A stretch of DNA of 64,000 nt from Morganella morganii (GTDB taxonomy: Bacteria; Pseudomonadota; Gammaproteobacteria; Enterobacterales; Enterobacteriaceae). The stretch's first letter is position 1. Each line of letters starts with the position of its first letter. Below are positions 49,199-60,733 of the stretch, in pieces. Made by a program: the position numbers and the translations under genes. The stretch spans positions 2,029,382-2,093,381 of the forward strand of contig NZ_VKKS01000001.1 of assembly GCF_019402645.1 (NCBI RefSeq), read 5' to 3'. The notes beneath the pieces were generated by a model that did not search any database, was not told where the DNA came from, and worked only from the letters and a program-made list of their open reading frames with translations.

Positions 49199-49414
49199 TT
49201 ACAGCGCGATCACATCGTTCGCTGCAATACCATAACTGCCGCGGGTCAGTGAAAATTCCACTTCCTGCCCTTCACACAGTAATTTGTTACGGGAATTGGC
49301 AATCCCGTTACGGGTTACCCAAATATCATCACCGCCGTTGACCGGGGAGATGAAACCGTAACCTTCTTTCGCGTCATACCATTTAACGCGGCCAAGTTGT
49401 AATTGTTTAGACAT
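49199..49414 (-). CDS. Divergent cold-shock-domain protein
   Basis: The 71-residue product is a CspA-family OB fold: LGRVKWYDAKEGYGFISP covers strand 1 and RNP1 (residues 17-22, EGYGFI). RNP2, normally VFVHF, reads IWVTR (31-35), so two of the usual aromatic/His nucleic-acid contacts are changed. AAAAGGAG seven bases before ATG 49414 decides the start over the longer open frame. It sits where E. coli has ycaQ. It may have altered or lost single-strand binding, as seen for diverged paralogues such as CspF and CspH. Confidence 0.85.
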   Translation of the reverse strand: MSKQLQLGRVKWYDAKEGYGFISPVNGGDDIWVTRNGIANSRNKLLCEGQEVEFSLTRGSYGIAANDVIAL

Positions 49415-49772
49415 AGTATTAACTCCTTTTATATCACCAGTAACGGTATACACCCCATTGCTGGTTATGCCTGCTCCGGCCGGGCAACACGGGTACTCTC
49501 TTTGCGAACAGCTACCCGGTAACGAGCAAAACATTATAGTTCTTATTTTTTATTCTGATTTGCAGCGGTAAGACACCTTCTGCAAAACATACCGTTTATC
49601 CGCGGGATCCGGTCATCCGCACCACAAGATTAACAAGGTGGTGTGAAAAAATTATGACAGCGGGATCAGAATATGAGTGACACGCGGATTGGTTGCACAG
49701 TGAGATATGAAATACATCACAGAAATACAACTTTTCGATTAAGCCACATTCAGATAAAAAGCACAAGCCCCT
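49415..49772. other. Spacer between lpxK and the csp-like gene
   Basis: No gene is seen in these 358 bp. They probably hold the promoter and leader of the csp-like gene, read leftward. An in-frame extension of the csp frame to 49534 exists but has no ribosome-binding site. I did not find a CspA-type cold box. Confidence 0.45.
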
Positions 49773-50756
49773 TTATGCATTTTTTATGTGAAATATGACT
49801 TTATCCAGAATTAAATCGGCGGATTTTGCGGAAATAGCGGCACTTACCGGTAAATACCACCAGTTAGTTGCAGAAAAGGCAAAACATTTCACTGCATCTT
49901 TTTCTGTCATCAGGAGTGACTGACCGGGTTTTACCAGTGCAGAAAGCTGTTCAGGGCTGTAAGACTGGTGATCCGGAAAAGCGACACACTGTGCCGGCAT
50001 CACCCCGAGAGAGTTTAATGTGGCAAAAAAGCGCGGCGGGTGCCCGATACCGGCCATCGCCACACATTCGCCGATATCAGCCGCCGGTTTACGTGTACCG
50101 TCAGCCAGATTAACCGCCTCTCCCGGTACCAGCTGCATGGCGGTTTCCCCGGGTTGTGCAATGCCACCATTGACGATCACCGCATCCACCTGTTTCAGAC
50201 GCCCCACCCGTTCCCGCATCGGCCCGGCAGGCAGCCACCAGCCGTTACCGAAACGGCGCTCACCGTCAATCACCACGATTTCCATATCGCGTTGCAGTGC
50301 GTAATGCTGTAAGCCGTCATCAGTGATAATCACATCCACCGGCGCGTGCTGCAAAATAGCTGCCACCGCAGCAGCCCGGTCAGGAGCGACCGCAACCGGC
50401 ACACCGGTACGGCGGGCAATCAGCACCGGCTCATCACCGGCCTGTGAAGTGGTCGTCTCTTCAGTGATTAACAGCGGATAATGATCAGATTTCCCGCCGT
50501 AACCGCGGGAAACCACCCCGGGACGGTAGCCCCTGGCCAGCAGTTGCTCTGTCAGCCAGATAACCACCGGTGTTTTGCCGTTACCGCCTGCGGTCAGATT
50601 ACCGACCACCACCACCGGTACCGGCATACGGCGGGATTTTTTCAGTCCGCACCGGAACAACAGACGCCGCAGACCACTCACCGCCCCGTACAAAAACGAG
50701 AACGGCAAAAGCAGCCAGTAAAGCTTTGAGCGACCCGACCAAATTTTATCGATCAT
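49773..50756 (-). CDS. lpxK: Lipid A 4'-kinase LpxK
   Basis: LpxK (327 residues) phosphorylates the 4' position of tetraacyl-disaccharide 1-phosphate to form lipid IVA on the inner membrane. An N-terminal membrane-associated helix (about 12-30) precedes Walker [14 protein letters not shown] (52-64). [15 protein letters not shown] contains the catalytic Asp and DXD-like residues. It is 12 bp downstream of msbA, as in E. coli, where the two are essential partners. Confidence 0.96.
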   Translation of the reverse strand: MIDKIWSGRSKLYWLLLPFSFLYGAVSGLRRLLFRCGLKKSRRMPVPVVVVGNLTAGGNGKTPVVIWLTEQLLARGYRPGVVSRGYGGKSDHYPLLITEETTTSQAGDEPVLIARRTGVPVAVAPDRAAAVAAILQHAPVDVIITDDGLQHYALQRDMEIVVIDGERRFGNGWWLPAGPMRERVGRLKQVDAVIVNGGIAQPGETAMQLVPGEAVNLADGTRKPAADIGECVAMAGIGHPPRFFATLNSLGVMPAQCVAFPDHQSYSPEQLSALVKPGQSLLMTEKDAVKCFAFSATNWWYLPVSAAISAKSADLILDKVIFHIKNA

Positions 50757-50768
50757 CAGCAGTGCCGC

Positions 50769-52514
50769 TTAGTGACCAAACTGCATATTATAGAGCTGCG
50801 CATAGATGCCCGGCTGTTTCACCAGTTCATCATGCGTACCGCGCTCCTGAACTTCACCATCCTGCACCACCAGGATTTCATCTGCTTTCTCAATGGTGGA
50901 CAAGCGGTGAGCGATCACCAGACAGGTACGGTTTTTCTGTAATTCATCCAGCGCGGCCTGAATGGCGCGTTCAGATTCGGTATCCAGCGCTGACGTTGCT
51001 TCGTCGAGGATCAGAATCGGTGCATCACGCAATAATGCGCGGGCAATAGCAATACGCTGACGCTGACCGCCGGAAAGCAGTACACCGTTTTCACCGATTT
51101 CGGTATCCAGACCCTTGTCCATTTTTTTGATAAAGTCCATGGCATAGGCCATTTCAGCGGCTTTTTCAATCTGTTCGCGGGTGTACTTCCCTTCTGTGGC
51201 ATACGCGATATTGTTCGCGACAGTGTCATTAAAGAGATGCACATTCTGCGACACCAGCGCCACCTGGCTGCGCAGTGATGCCAGCGTGTACTCACGGATA
51301 TCGTTGCCGTCGATCGTAATACGTCCGCTTTCAATTTCATAAAAACGGGTGATCAGATTAGCGATGGTGGATTTCCCGGAGCCCGAGCGTCCGACCAGCG
51401 CCACGGTTTTACCTGACGGGATAGTGAACGACACATTCTTCAGTGCAGGGTTCTCTTTTCCCTGATAACGGAAAGTCACATTATCAAACGCCACATCACC
51501 TTTGGCCTCTTTCAGCATTTTGGTGCCGGTATCTTTTTCCTGCTCCATATCGAGCAGAACAAAGAGTGTCTGACACGCAGCCATCCCGCGCTGAAACTGA
51601 GCGTTCACGTTAGTCAGGGATTTCAGCGGACGCATCAGGGCAATCATAGAGGAGAATACAACAGTAATTGAGCCGGCACTCAGCGCTTCTTTAATTTCAG
51701 GGAAACTGGCGGCAAATAAAACGAATGCCAGTGCAAAGGATGCAATGATCTGAATAATCGGGTCGGCAATAGATGATGCGGTAACCAGTTTCATGCCCTG
51801 GCGACGCATATGGTTGCTGACATTATCAAAACGCTTATTTTCCACATTCTGTCCGCCGAAAATCAGCACTTCTTTATGCCCTTTCAGCATCTGTTCGGCA
51901 CTGGCGGTAACCAGTCCCATGCCGCTCTGCATGTTTTTACTGATTTCCCGGAAGCGCACAGATACCTTGCGGATAACAAATGCCACAATCGGTGCAATGA
52001 CAATCAAAATCAGCGACAGCTGCCAGCTGTTGTAAAACATCAGCCCGAACAGCGCAATAATATAAGCGCCTTCACGGACGACCGTTACCAGCGCGCCGGA
52101 AGAAGAAGAAGCCACCTGTTCAGAATCATAGGTGATACGGGAAAGCAGTGTCCCGGTGGATTGCTGATCAAAGAAGGAAACCGGCATGCCCATCATATGC
52201 CGGAACAGGTTACGACGCATAGTCATGACCACTTTACCGGAAACCCAGGAGAGACAGTAGCCGGAGACAAAACTGGAGATACCGCGCAACAACATCAGCC
52301 CCAGAATAATCAGCGGCATAACACGAAGAAAATCATTGTCAGCAGTACCGAAGCCTTCATCAAGCAGCGGTTTCAGCAGCGACAGCATAAATGCATCGCC
52401 ACCCGCATTGATGACTAACGCAATAGCCGCCACGATGATACCTGTTCTAAACGGTGCGATTGTCGGCCATAACCGGCGGAATGTTTGCCGGGTTGAAATA
52501 TCAATATCTTTCAT
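50769..52514 (-). CDS. msbA: Lipid A flippase MsbA
   Basis: MsbA (581 residues; E. coli 582) is a homodimeric ABC exporter that flips lipid A-core across the inner membrane. Six membrane helices occupy about 20-310. The ATPase domain has Walker [10 protein letters not shown], signature [16 protein letters not shown] and Walker [17 protein letters not shown] at 52529 would add five residues; ATG 52514 fits the family start. It lies between comEC and lpxK. Confidence 0.97.
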   Translation of the reverse strand: MKDIDISTRQTFRRLWPTIAPFRTGIIVAAIALVINAGGDAFMLSLLKPLLDEGFGTADNDFLRVMPLIILGLMLLRGISSFVSGYCLSWVSGKVVMTMRRNLFRHMMGMPVSFFDQQSTGTLLSRITYDSEQVASSSSGALVTVVREGAYIIALFGLMFYNSWQLSLILIVIAPIVAFVIRKVSVRFREISKNMQSGMGLVTASAEQMLKGHKEVLIFGGQNVENKRFDNVSNHMRRQGMKLVTASSIADPIIQIIASFALAFVLFAASFPEIKEALSAGSITVVFSSMIALMRPLKSLTNVNAQFQRGMAACQTLFVLLDMEQEKDTGTKMLKEAKGDVAFDNVTFRYQGKENPALKNVSFTIPSGKTVALVGRSGSGKSTIANLITRFYEIESGRITIDGNDIREYTLASLRSQVALVSQNVHLFNDTVANNIAYATEGKYTREQIEKAAEMAYAMDFIKKMDKGLDTEIGENGVLLSGGQRQRIAIARALLRDAPILILDEATSALDTESERAIQAALDELQKNRTCLVIAHRLSTIEKADEILVVQDGEVQERGTHDELVKQPGIYAQLYNMQFGH

Positions 52515-52551
52515 TATTGCGTTTACCAATACTAAAAATTAGCTGCCTATA

Positions 52552-54867
52552 TTACCCGTTTACCGGCTGATCTCCAAACCATGCGCTGAACCAGCGGGCG
52601 GAGAGATGAAAACGGTATGTCATAACGGATACTTCTTCAGCAAAAAAGTACACAGAAATCTGCCCGCTGTGCGCAGTATCATGCCACTGCACGCCGAGAT
52701 TATGATAGCGACGGCGTACTTTATCAGAAGGCAGACGCCACGGGCTATAGCGTGCAACAGAAACCAGTGCGAAAGCGGGATTTACCGCACGAATAAAAAA
52801 TTCTGATGATGAGGTTTTGCTGCCATGGTGCGGAACTTGCAATACCGTGGCGGAGAGTTCATCTTTATACTTAATCAGTTGTTTTTCTGCTTGTTTTTCA
52901 ATATCACCTGTCAGCAACACCTGATATTTTCCGTCACTGATACGGATAACACAGGAGCCGTCGTTTTTACTCAGCTGATATTTTTCATCCGGCCATAACA
53001 CTTCAAAATATAATGACTGCCATACCCAGCGTTCCCCGCGGCGGCAGGGCGTATCTGCCTGAGGGATATTACCTTTGACCACCGCGGCGGGATAAGCCCT
53101 GCGCAATGACCCCAGTCCGCCTGTATGGTCACGATGATCATGACTGATAATAATCCGGTCAGGGATCAGGCGGTGATATTGCAGATAAGGCAGCACTGTG
53201 CGCAGCCCGTCATCCCGCGATCCGAAACGGTTGCCGGTATCATACAACACTGCTCTGCCTTCCTTTATCACAACCGCCGCCAGCCCGTGTCCGATATCCA
53301 GCAATGTGACTGACCATGCCGGCTGTGATGTTTTCCGCAGATACAGACAGCAGCAAATCACCAGTCCCGGCAACACCAGCGGATGCTGACGCCACATATC
53401 CAGGCGGATGATATAAACTCCCACCCACATCAGCGGCCCCCATATCAGCGCAATATGTCCGGTAACCAGCCAGCCTTGTGCCAGAAACGGCAGCGGCCAC
53501 AATGCCAGCGCCAGAGAATAATCCGCCAGCGGCAGTGTAATTTCTGTCAGCAGCCCGGCAAACAGCAGCGGAACAGTCAGAAAAGAGATCACCGGTACGA
53601 CCCACAGGTTGCTCAGAAACGACAGTACATTTACACCGCCGAAGAAAAAACCCTGAACCGGCAGCAGTAACAAAAATAATCCGATCTGATAAGAAAAAAA
53701 CAGCCGGATATTGCGCCACAAACGGGTAAAACGTGTCACCGGGATAAAATCAGGTTTGCGGGATAAAACACCGGTATGATGCCAGAACAGCAATGCAGCA
53801 ACGGCAGTATAAGACAGCCAGAATCCCGCGGACAAAATCGTCAGCGGATCCGTTAACAGTAACAGCGCCGCACTGATCACAACAAACTGATATCCCGGCA
53901 GATGATAATGCCGCCAGCGCAGCAGATGCCACAATAACAGCGCAGACAGCGCCCGGCAGGCTGGAACGGCAAATCCGGCCAGCCAGACATAGGCAACAGC
54001 TGTACAGACTGACAGCACCGGCGGAACATAATGTGACATAACACGCTGCGGTAACAGCAGCAACAGTAACCGCCCTGCCCACCAGCCCCATAACGCCGCC
54101 AGCCCGATATGCAGCCCGGAAATAGCCACCACGTGCGCCACCCCGGTTTCCTGTACCAGCCTGCGCTGCTCCGGCGTGATACCGCGACGCTCGCCAAACA
54201 ACAGCGCAGCCATCAGCCCGTTATGCGGCAGGTTATCCATCGCGGGAAGATATGCGGCAATCATCTTCTGGCGCTGATTGCAGACAGAAGATAATGCTTT
54301 ACTGCGTCCGGGGGTCAGAGAAAACAGAACCCGTTCTGACAGTAAATACTGCTGCCGGTTTGATTGCCCTTCGTTTAACTGACCGTGTACCGGCCGTAGC
54401 ACCGGCCGGAATATACGCCAGATCTCACCGGCACATTCCGGTTTAAATGCACCTTTTATCTTTATATTAATAAAAACAGTATCATCATAACTTTTATTAT
54501 TTATATTAATAATACGACCTCTGACGGAATAATAATCAGATGAATTAAGCATAACATCATGGATCATGATATCGATATTATCAGACTGTTCTGTGAAAAA
54601 GAGCGATAATGTATTACTAAGGTGGATATTTACGGCCAGAAAAGTACCGACAACAATACGGATAAAAAAACTCAACCGTGTGCGGATAAAAAATAACAAA
54701 CAGACACTGCCGGATAACAGCAGGCTTTCTGCCGGTGACAACAATCGTGGTATCACCAGCAACGGCAGATGACCAGCCACCACAGCAGCCGAGGCCAGCC
54801 AGAGTGGCAACGGACGGGGAAACAGATATTTCAGCACAGCCACAACAGACATATTACTCATCCGCAA
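52552..54867 (-). CDS. comEC: ComEC/Rec2 DNA-uptake channel homologue (YcaI)
   Basis: The 771-residue protein has the three ComEC parts: an N-terminal membrane region with a DUF4131/OB domain (about 20-180), the competence membrane domain (about 200-500, beginning with LPHNGLMAALLFGERRG and GVAHVVAISGLHIGL), and a metallo-beta-lactamase-like domain with YDTGNRFGSRDDG and ISHDHRDHTGG. ComEC carries single-stranded DNA through the inner membrane. E. coli YcaI supports growth on DNA. tfoX at 7.4-8.0 kb may be its regulator. Confidence 0.93.
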   Translation of the reverse strand: MRMSNMSVVAVLKYLFPRPLPLWLASAAVVAGHLPLLVIPRLLSPAESLLLSGSVCLLFFIRTRLSFFIRIVVGTFLAVNIHLSNTLSLFFTEQSDNIDIMIHDVMLNSSDYYSVRGRIININNKSYDDTVFINIKIKGAFKPECAGEIWRIFRPVLRPVHGQLNEGQSNRQQYLLSERVLFSLTPGRSKALSSVCNQRQKMIAAYLPAMDNLPHNGLMAALLFGERRGITPEQRRLVQETGVAHVVAISGLHIGLAALWGWWAGRLLLLLLPQRVMSHYVPPVLSVCTAVAYVWLAGFAVPACRALSALLLWHLLRWRHYHLPGYQFVVISAALLLLTDPLTILSAGFWLSYTAVAALLFWHHTGVLSRKPDFIPVTRFTRLWRNIRLFFSYQIGLFLLLLPVQGFFFGGVNVLSFLSNLWVVPVISFLTVPLLFAGLLTEITLPLADYSLALALWPLPFLAQGWLVTGHIALIWGPLMWVGVYIIRLDMWRQHPLVLPGLVICCCLYLRKTSQPAWSVTLLDIGHGLAAVVIKEGRAVLYDTGNRFGSRDDGLRTVLPYLQYHRLIPDRIIISHDHRDHTGGLGSLRRAYPAAVVKGNIPQADTPCRRGERWVWQSLYFEVLWPDEKYQLSKNDGSCVIRISDGKYQVLLTGDIEKQAEKQLIKYKDELSATVLQVPHHGSKTSSSEFFIRAVNPAFALVSVARYSPWRLPSDKVRRRYHNLGVQWHDTAHSGQISVYFFAEEVSVMTYRFHLSARWFSAWFGDQPVNG

Positions 54868-55186
54868 GGTAAACAGACGGGTATTATGTTATGGTCGGTA
54901 TTGCGGGTTATTACGATAACAGAAAAATGAGAGTCATCACGAATTTATATTTCAACCATACAAATAATCAATTATTTTATGCGAGTCAAATCACAATTAT
55001 CTGCTTAAATATAAATACTGTCTAATTTCTGATAGAATTTTATGACGAACTGAATATGATACCTTCCGGTAACCTATTATTAATCAACAAATTCAACTTG
55101 CCAACACCAGAACCTTATACAACCGCAATTAATTAATACAATATTAACATTTTTATAATAATGATAATTTAATCTTTGTAGCAAAA
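54868..55186. other. AT-rich spacer between ihfB and comEC
   Basis: No gene is seen in about 320 bp of strongly AT-rich sequence. Its right part should hold the comEC promoter region's 5' flank is at 54868; the rest separates it from the ihfB terminator. No repeats or boxes stood out. Confidence 0.45.
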
Positions 55187-55188
55187 AA

Positions 55189-55212
55189 AATGACGCCAGT
55201 GGCGTCATTTTT
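55189..55212 (-). terminator. ihfB terminator
   Basis: AATGACGCC and GGCGTCATT pair around a 3-nt loop; on the minus strand a run of eight T residues follows. It is a strong intrinsic terminator 18 bp past the ihfB stop. Confidence 0.95.
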
Positions 55213-55229
55213 ATTATCTCTGTCAATAA

Positions 55230-55514
55230 TCAAGCATAGATATTTGCGCGGTCGCGTAACTCTTTGCCCGGTTTAAAGTGAGGAACGTGTTTACCTTCCA
55301 GTTCCACCTGTTCGCCGGTTTTCGGGTTACGACCTACCCGCGGTGCACGGTAGTGCAGAGAAAAACTGCCGAATCCACGGATTTCAATACGTTCACCGTC
55401 AGCAAGCGTATTTGCCATATGCTCAAGGATCTCTTTTACTGCTTCTTCAACAACTTTAGCCGGAAGATGAGATTGTTGGCCTGCCAGCTTCTCAATCAGT
55501 TCAGATTTGGTCAT
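55230..55514 (-). CDS. ihfB: Integration host factor subunit beta
   Basis: IHF-beta (94 residues, as in E. coli) pairs with IHF-alpha to bend DNA sharply at specific sites in replication, recombination and transcription. The HU-fold arm includes [20 protein letters not shown], with the intercalating Pro in NPKTG, and the start [11 protein letters not shown] is typical. A GGAGG ribosome-binding site is present. It follows rpsA by 65 bp, as in E. coli. Confidence 0.98.
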   Translation of the reverse strand: MTKSELIEKLAGQQSHLPAKVVEEAVKEILEHMANTLADGERIEIRGFGSFSLHYRAPRVGRNPKTGEQVELEGKHVPHFKPGKELRDRANIYA

Positions 55515-55579
55515 ATAACCTCCTGGACTACCCTGATTATCATAAAAGCAGGCCGCCAGAGCAGCCTGCCGCTGCTTAA

Positions 55580-57253
55580 TTACTCGCCTTTAGCTGCTTT
55601 GAAAGCTTCTGCCATTGCGTTGTTAGAGAAGCCAGCTTCTTCCTGTTTGTTGACAGTAGCGATAGCGTCTTTTTCATCCGCTTCGTCTTTTGCACGTACA
55701 GACAGGTTGATTACACGGTTTTTACGGTCAACACCAGTGTATTTCGCTTCAACTTCATCACCAACGCTCAGAACCAGAGTAGCATCTTCAACGCGATCGC
55801 GTGATGCTTCTGATGCACGCAGGTAACCTTCAACGCCATCCATCAGCTCAACAGTTGCGCCTTTAGCGTCTACTGCGGTTACTTTACCGGTGACGATAGC
55901 ACCTTTCTTGGTAACAGCGGTGTAGTTGTTGAACGGATCTTCAGCTAACTGCTTAACGCCCAGAGAGATACGCTCGCGTTCTGCATCAACCTGCAGAACG
56001 ACAGCTGCGATTTCGTCGCCTTTTTTGTATTCACGTACTGCTTCTTCGCCTGCAACGTTCCAGGAGATGTCAGACAGGTGAACCAGACCGTCGATGCCGC
56101 CATCTAAACCAATGAAGATACCGAAGTCAGTGATTGACTTGATTTTACCTTCAACGCGGTCACCTTTGTTGTGAGTTTCCGCGAACTGCTGCCATGGATT
56201 AGATTTGCACTGTTTCAGGCCCAGGGAGATACGACGGCGTTCTTCGTCGATGTCCAGAACCATAACTTCAACAACGTCGCCCACGTTAACAACTTTAGAT
56301 GGGTGGATGTTTTTGTTGGTCCAGTCCATTTCAGAAACGTGTACCAGACCTTCAACGCCTTCTTCGATTTCAACGAAGCAGCCGTAGTCAGTCAGGTTGG
56401 TCACGCGACCGGTCAGACGGGTGTTCTCAGGGTAACGCTTAGCGATTGCGACCCAAGGATCTTCGCCCAGCTGTTTCAGACCCAGAGATACGCGGGTACG
56501 TTCGCGGTCGAATTTCAGCACTTTAACAGTGATTTCGTCGCCGACATTCACGATTTCGCTTGGGTGTTTAACACGTTTCCACGCCATATCAGTGATATGC
56601 AGCAGACCATCAACGCCGCCCAGATCAACGAATGCACCGTAGTCAGTGAGGTTCTTAACGATACCTTTAACTTCCATGCCTTCCTGCAGGTTTTCCAGCA
56701 GCTGATCGCGCTCTGCGCTGTTTTCTGATTCGATAACTGCACGACGGGAAACAACCACGTTGTTGCGTTTCTGATCCAGCTTGATTACTTTGAACTCAAG
56801 CTCTTTGCCTTCCAGATGCGTGGTGTCACGAACAGGACGCACGTCAACCAGTGAACCCGGCAGGAACGCACGGATGCCGTTCAGTTCGACTGTGAAACCG
56901 CCTTTAACTTTACCGTTGATAACACCGGTAACAGTTTCAGCTTCTTCGTATGCTTTTTCCAGCATCAGCCATGCTTCGTGGCGTTTTGCTTTCTCGCGGG
57001 ACAGAACAGTTTCACCGAAACCGTCTTCTACTGCGTCCAGAGCAACATCAACTTCGTCGCCAACCTGGATTTCCAGCTCGCCCTGAGCATTTTTGAACTG
57101 TTCTACCGGAATAGCAGATTCTGATTTCAGACCTGCGTCAACCAGAACAACGTCTTTATCGATAGCAACAACGGTACCACGGACAATAGCGCCCGGACGA
57201 GTTTCGATAGCCTGCAGGGATTCTTCAAAGAGTTGAGCAAAAGATTCAGTCAT
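55580..57253 (-). CDS. rpsA: 30S ribosomal protein S1
   Basis: S1 (557 residues, as in E. coli) is the largest ribosomal protein; it binds mRNA and unfolds structure for initiation. Six S1 OB repeats are visible, each with a variant of the [22 protein letters not shown] or [23 protein letters not shown] motif (quoted in part). Codon use is that of a highly expressed gene. The 226-bp upstream leader to cmk should carry the promoters and the autoregulatory region where S1 represses its own translation. Confidence 0.98.
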   Translation of the reverse strand: MTESFAQLFEESLQAIETRPGAIVRGTVVAIDKDVVLVDAGLKSESAIPVEQFKNAQGELEIQVGDEVDVALDAVEDGFGETVLSREKAKRHEAWLMLEKAYEEAETVTGVINGKVKGGFTVELNGIRAFLPGSLVDVRPVRDTTHLEGKELEFKVIKLDQKRNNVVVSRRAVIESENSAERDQLLENLQEGMEVKGIVKNLTDYGAFVDLGGVDGLLHITDMAWKRVKHPSEIVNVGDEITVKVLKFDRERTRVSLGLKQLGEDPWVAIAKRYPENTRLTGRVTNLTDYGCFVEIEEGVEGLVHVSEMDWTNKNIHPSKVVNVGDVVEVMVLDIDEERRRISLGLKQCKSNPWQQFAETHNKGDRVEGKIKSITDFGIFIGLDGGIDGLVHLSDISWNVAGEEAVREYKKGDEIAAVVLQVDAERERISLGVKQLAEDPFNNYTAVTKKGAIVTGKVTAVDAKGATVELMDGVEGYLRASEASRDRVEDATLVLSVGDEVEAKYTGVDRKNRVINLSVRAKDEADEKDAIATVNKQEEAGFSNNAMAEAFKAAKGE

Positions 57254-57479
57254 GTTTGATCTTCAAGTGTTTAAGTATTAACGTCCATTTAGCATCCGGC
57301 CGAATGGGGTTGTTTCACATACCTTGCAACATTCCTTGTCACAAAGGGGTGGCAGAAAACTGCTTCTTTGCCTTGTTCTCTGCCGGTAAAAAACTTCAAC
57401 TTAACATTATAAACAAAAACGAATACAGAAACCTACTAAAAAACACGTTTTCAGTCAGATTTTCCGCAGATTTTGTTTA

Positions 57480-58169
57480 TCATTCCGCCGTTTCTGCCAG
57501 TTTTTCCTTCGTATAACGGAGGGCTTCGGCAATAACGTCGTCAATTGACATGGTTGTTGAGTCCAGAATCAGCGCATCGCCGGCAGCTACCAGCGGGGCA
57601 ACCGCACGGTTGCGGTCGCGGTAATCGCGCTCTTCTATCTCAGCAAGAAGGCGGTCAAAATTAACACTAAAGCCTTTGTCCTGCAACTGCTTCATCCGGC
57701 GGTGGGCACGCTCCTGTGTACTTGCATCCAGGAAAATTTTCACCGGCGCGTCCGGGAATACCACAGTGCCCATGTCGCGGCCGTCGGCAATCAGGCCCGG
57801 CGCCACACGAAATGCACGCTGACGGCGCAGTAATGCTTCACGGACACGCGGGAATGCGGCTATCTGTGAAGCTGTCATACCCACATCTTCCTGGCGGATA
57901 GCCCGGCTGACATCCTCACCTTCAAGAATAATCTCAAGGCCGGATTCTTTTGCCAGGAATTTCACATCAAGATTGGCGGCCAGCGGAACCAGTGCATCTT
58001 CCGAGGTGATATCCACATGATGATGCAGTGCCGCCAGTGCCAGAACGCGGTAAATTGCGCCGGAGTCCAGTAAATGCCATCCCATTTCGTTTGCCAGTGC
58101 GTGACAAAGGGTGCCTTTGCCCGCGCCGCTCGGCCCGTCAATGGTAATGACCGGAACATATACTGCCAT
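57480..58169 (-). CDS. cmk: Cytidylate kinase
   Basis: Cmk (229 residues; E. coli 227) phosphorylates CMP and dCMP with ATP. The P-loop GPSGAGKGT lies at 12-20; [22 protein letters not shown], given here as the conserved central block, carries the Arg and Asp residues for CMP binding. It lies upstream of rpsA, as in E. coli. Confidence 0.97.
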   Translation of the reverse strand: MAVYVPVITIDGPSGAGKGTLCHALANEMGWHLLDSGAIYRVLALAALHHHVDITSEDALVPLAANLDVKFLAKESGLEIILEGEDVSRAIRQEDVGMTASQIAAFPRVREALLRRQRAFRVAPGLIADGRDMGTVVFPDAPVKIFLDASTQERAHRRMKQLQDKGFSVNFDRLLAEIEERDYRDRNRAVAPLVAAGDALILDSTTMSIDDVIAEALRYTKEKLAETAE

Positions 58170-58285
58170 GCGCGCTCTCCTGTCGCAGTCCGGCGGCCGT
58201 CACAACAGCCGCCTGAAAAAAGATGCCGGTATTATACGCATCTGTGACAGCAGAGGAAACGCCCTGCATGCAGAACGGCGTTTTT

Positions 58286-59563
58286 TTATTCTGACAGTGC
58301 CGCCAGCTCACTGAAGTAGCCGGGGAAGGTTTTTGCCGTACAGCCCGGATCCAGAATCGTAACAGGAGTGTCTGACAGCGCCACCAGCGAGAAACACATG
58401 GCTATCCGGTGATCGTTATAGGTTTCAATTTCCGCATGCTGCAATTTTGCCGGCGGAGTCACCTGAATGTAATCATGTCCCTCTTCCACCTGTGCGCCGA
58501 CTTTACGCAGCTCTGCGGCCATCGCACTGAGGCGGTCTGTCTCTTTCACCCGCCAGTTATAGATATTGCGGATAGTGGTCGTCCCCTCCGCAAACAGCGC
58601 GGTGGTGGCAATCGTCATCGCCGCATCCGGAATGGCGTTCATATCCATATCGATACCGTGCAGGGTATCGCGGGTACATTCAATATATGTGTCAGCAAAC
58701 GTGACCTTCGCGCCCATTTTTTCGAGCACTGACGCAAATTGCGTATCACCCTGCAAACTGTTACGCCCGATACCGGTGACCCGGACTGTACCGCCTTTAA
58801 TTGCCGCCGCCGCGAGGAAATAAGAGGCAGATGAGGCATCCCCTTCCACCAGATACTCTCCCGGTGACTGATACTGCTGTTTTCCTTTGATCAGGAAACG
58901 CCGGTAATCTTCATTCACCACACTGATGCCAAAAGAAGACATCATCGCCAGCGTGATATCAATATAAGGTTTGGATACCAGCTCGCCGGTGATGGTGATT
59001 TCGGTATCACTCTCTGCCGGTGGTGCTGCCATCAGCAGAGCTGTCAGAAACTGGCTGGATACAGAGCCGTCCACACTGATGCGGCCGCCGGTAAAGCCTC
59101 CGCGGATCCGCAGCGGCGGATAACCGTCATTTTCAGGAAAATCAATCAGCGCACCGCCCTGACGCAGTGCATCGGTCAGGTGACCAATCGGCCGCTCTTT
59201 CATACGCGGCTCGCCGGTCAGGATAATGTCATTATCGCCCAGACACAGTGCCGCCGTCAGCGGGCGCATCGCCGTACCTGCATTGCCGAGAAACAGCTCA
59301 ATATTTTTAAATCCGCTGATCGGTTTGCCCTGACCTTCCACAATACATTCGGTTTTGTCGTCAGAAAGCTGATAACGGATCCCCAGTTCCCGCAGTGCGC
59401 TGAGCATATGGCGGATATCATCACTGTCGAGCAGGTTGATAAGGCGTGTTGTGCCCGCTGCCTGTGCCGCCAGCAGCAATGCCCGGTTGGAGACACTTTT
59501 GGAGCCGGGCAGGTTAATCGTCCCGTTAATGCGGGCGATGGGTTGTAACGTCAGGGAATCCAT
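58286..59563 (-). CDS. aroA: EPSP synthase AroA
   Basis: AroA (425 residues; E. coli 427) joins shikimate-3-phosphate and phosphoenolpyruvate in the shikimate pathway. Lys22 in [17 protein letters not shown], the PEP-binding [13 protein letters not shown] and the Asp/Glu pair in [17 protein letters not shown] are present. Gly in GNAGTAMRP indicates the class I, glyphosate-sensitive type. It is downstream of serC with a hairpin in the 84-bp gap. Confidence 0.98.
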   Translation of the reverse strand: MDSLTLQPIARINGTINLPGSKSVSNRALLLAAQAAGTTRLINLLDSDDIRHMLSALRELGIRYQLSDDKTECIVEGQGKPISGFKNIELFLGNAGTAMRPLTAALCLGDNDIILTGEPRMKERPIGHLTDALRQGGALIDFPENDGYPPLRIRGGFTGGRISVDGSVSSQFLTALLMAAPPAESDTEITITGELVSKPYIDITLAMMSSFGISVVNEDYRRFLIKGKQQYQSPGEYLVEGDASSASYFLAAAAIKGGTVRVTGIGRNSLQGDTQFASVLEKMGAKVTFADTYIECTRDTLHGIDMDMNAIPDAAMTIATTALFAEGTTTIRNIYNWRVKETDRLSAMAAELRKVGAQVEEGHDYIQVTPPAKLQHAEIETYNDHRIAMCFSLVALSDTPVTILDPGCTAKTFPGYFSELAALSE

Positions 59564-59599
59564 ACGAAGTTATTCTCCGGTATATAAACATAAAAACGA

Positions 59600-59630
59600 A
59601 AAACGGGGCCGGATGTAAATCCGGTCCCGG
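59600..59630 (-). terminator. serC-aroA intercistronic terminator/attenuator
   Basis: On the minus strand CGGGACCGGAT and ATCCGGCCCCG pair (one G-T/A-C style mismatch) around a 4-nt loop and lead into TTTTTC. It lies between serC and aroA and should reduce read-through, similar to the partial terminator known in the E. coli serC-aroA operon. Confidence 0.75.
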
Positions 59631-59647
59631 AAAAATATCTGCAAAAA

Positions 59648-60733
59648 TCAGCTGTGGCGGCTTTCAAACTCCGCCATAAATTCGGCCAGAGCGCGCACGC
59701 CTTCATACGGCATAGCATTATAAACAGAAGCACGCATCCCGCCGGCGACTTTATGCCCTTTCAGGGAAACCAGTCCCTGTGCCTGTGCTTCGGCGAGGAA
59801 TTTGCTGTCCAGTGACGGATCAGACATTTGGAACGGCACGTTCATCAGTGAACGGTTGGCCGCCGCCACACGGTTAATATAGAAATCACTGTGATCCACC
59901 GCTGAATAAAGTAGCTGTGCTTTGTCATAGTTGATCCGGGCAATTTCCTGTAAACCCCCCTGTTCAATCAGCCACTTAAAGACCATCCCGGAGAGATACC
60001 AGGCGAAAGTCGGCGGGGTGTTGAACATGGAGTCACATGCGCTCAGCACGGTATAATCGAGGATGGACGGGGTTTCTCTGCGTGCTTTGCCCAGCAGATC
60101 CTCACGGATAATCACCAGAGTCAGCCCCGCCGGGCCGATATTTTTTTGCGCACCGGCATAAATTACCCCGAAACGGCTGACATCCAGCGGTTTTGACAGA
60201 ATGGCGGACGAGTAATCCGCAATCACGATTTTATCGCCGAAATCCGGCTCTTCATGGATGGCAATACCATCAATGGTTTCATTCGGGCAGTAGTGAACAT
60301 AGGCTGCGTCATCACTGAGCTGCCATTCGCTCATCGGTTTCACGCCGATGCCGTCTTCAGATTCGGTTCTGACATTGATAATGTTCGGTGTGCAATATTT
60401 TTTTGCTTCTTCTGCCGCACACTCCGCCCAGTATCCGCCCACCACATAATCGGCTTTGGTTTTCTCACCCAGCAGGTTCATCGGCAGTGCGGCAAAATGT
60501 CCGCGCGCGCCGCCATGGCAGAACAGCACTTTATAGTTATCCGGCACCGCGAGGATCTGGCGCAGATTATTTTCCGCTTCCTTTGCCACCGACATAAACT
60601 CTTTGCTGCGGTGACTGATTTCCATGACTGAGGTGCCGAGCCCGCGCCAGTTGCACAGTTCCTGCTCAGCACGGCGCAGCACTTCAACCGGCAGCATAGC
60701 CGGACCGGCACTAAAATTGTATACCTGACTCAT
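59648..60733 (-). CDS. serC: Phosphoserine aminotransferase SerC
   Basis: SerC (361 residues; E. coli 362) makes 3-phosphoserine for serine synthesis and 4-phosphohydroxythreonine for pyridoxal phosphate synthesis. It is a class V PLP enzyme with the Lys in [13 protein letters not shown] and the hallmark [16 protein letters not shown] and [20 protein letters not shown] before ATG 60733 and the family start [15 protein letters not shown] decide the start over an in-frame ATG at 60742. It heads the serC-aroA operon. Confidence 0.97.
   Translation of the reverse strand: MSQVYNFSAGPAMLPVEVLRRAEQELCNWRGLGTSVMEISHRSKEFMSVAKEAENNLRQILAVPDNYKVLFCHGGARGHFAALPMNLLGEKTKADYVVGGYWAECAAEEAKKYCTPNIINVRTESEDGIGVKPMSEWQLSDDAAYVHYCPNETIDGIAIHEEPDFGDKIVIADYSSAILSKPLDVSRFGVIYAGAQKNIGPAGLTLVIIREDLLGKARRETPSILDYTVLSACDSMFNTPPTFAWYLSGMVFKWLIEQGGLQEIARINYDKAQLLYSAVDHSDFYINRVAAANRSLMNVPFQMSDPSLDSKFLAEAQAQGLVSLKGHKVAGGMRASVYNAMPYEGVRALAEFMAEFESRHS

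Noticed and set aside
58257-58288. Hairpin AACGCC/GGCGTT followed by seven T residues at the aroA 3' end
   Set aside because: The T-run is on the plus strand, while aroA and cmk are read on the minus strand, and it overlaps the aroA stop codon. It cannot be the aroA terminator.
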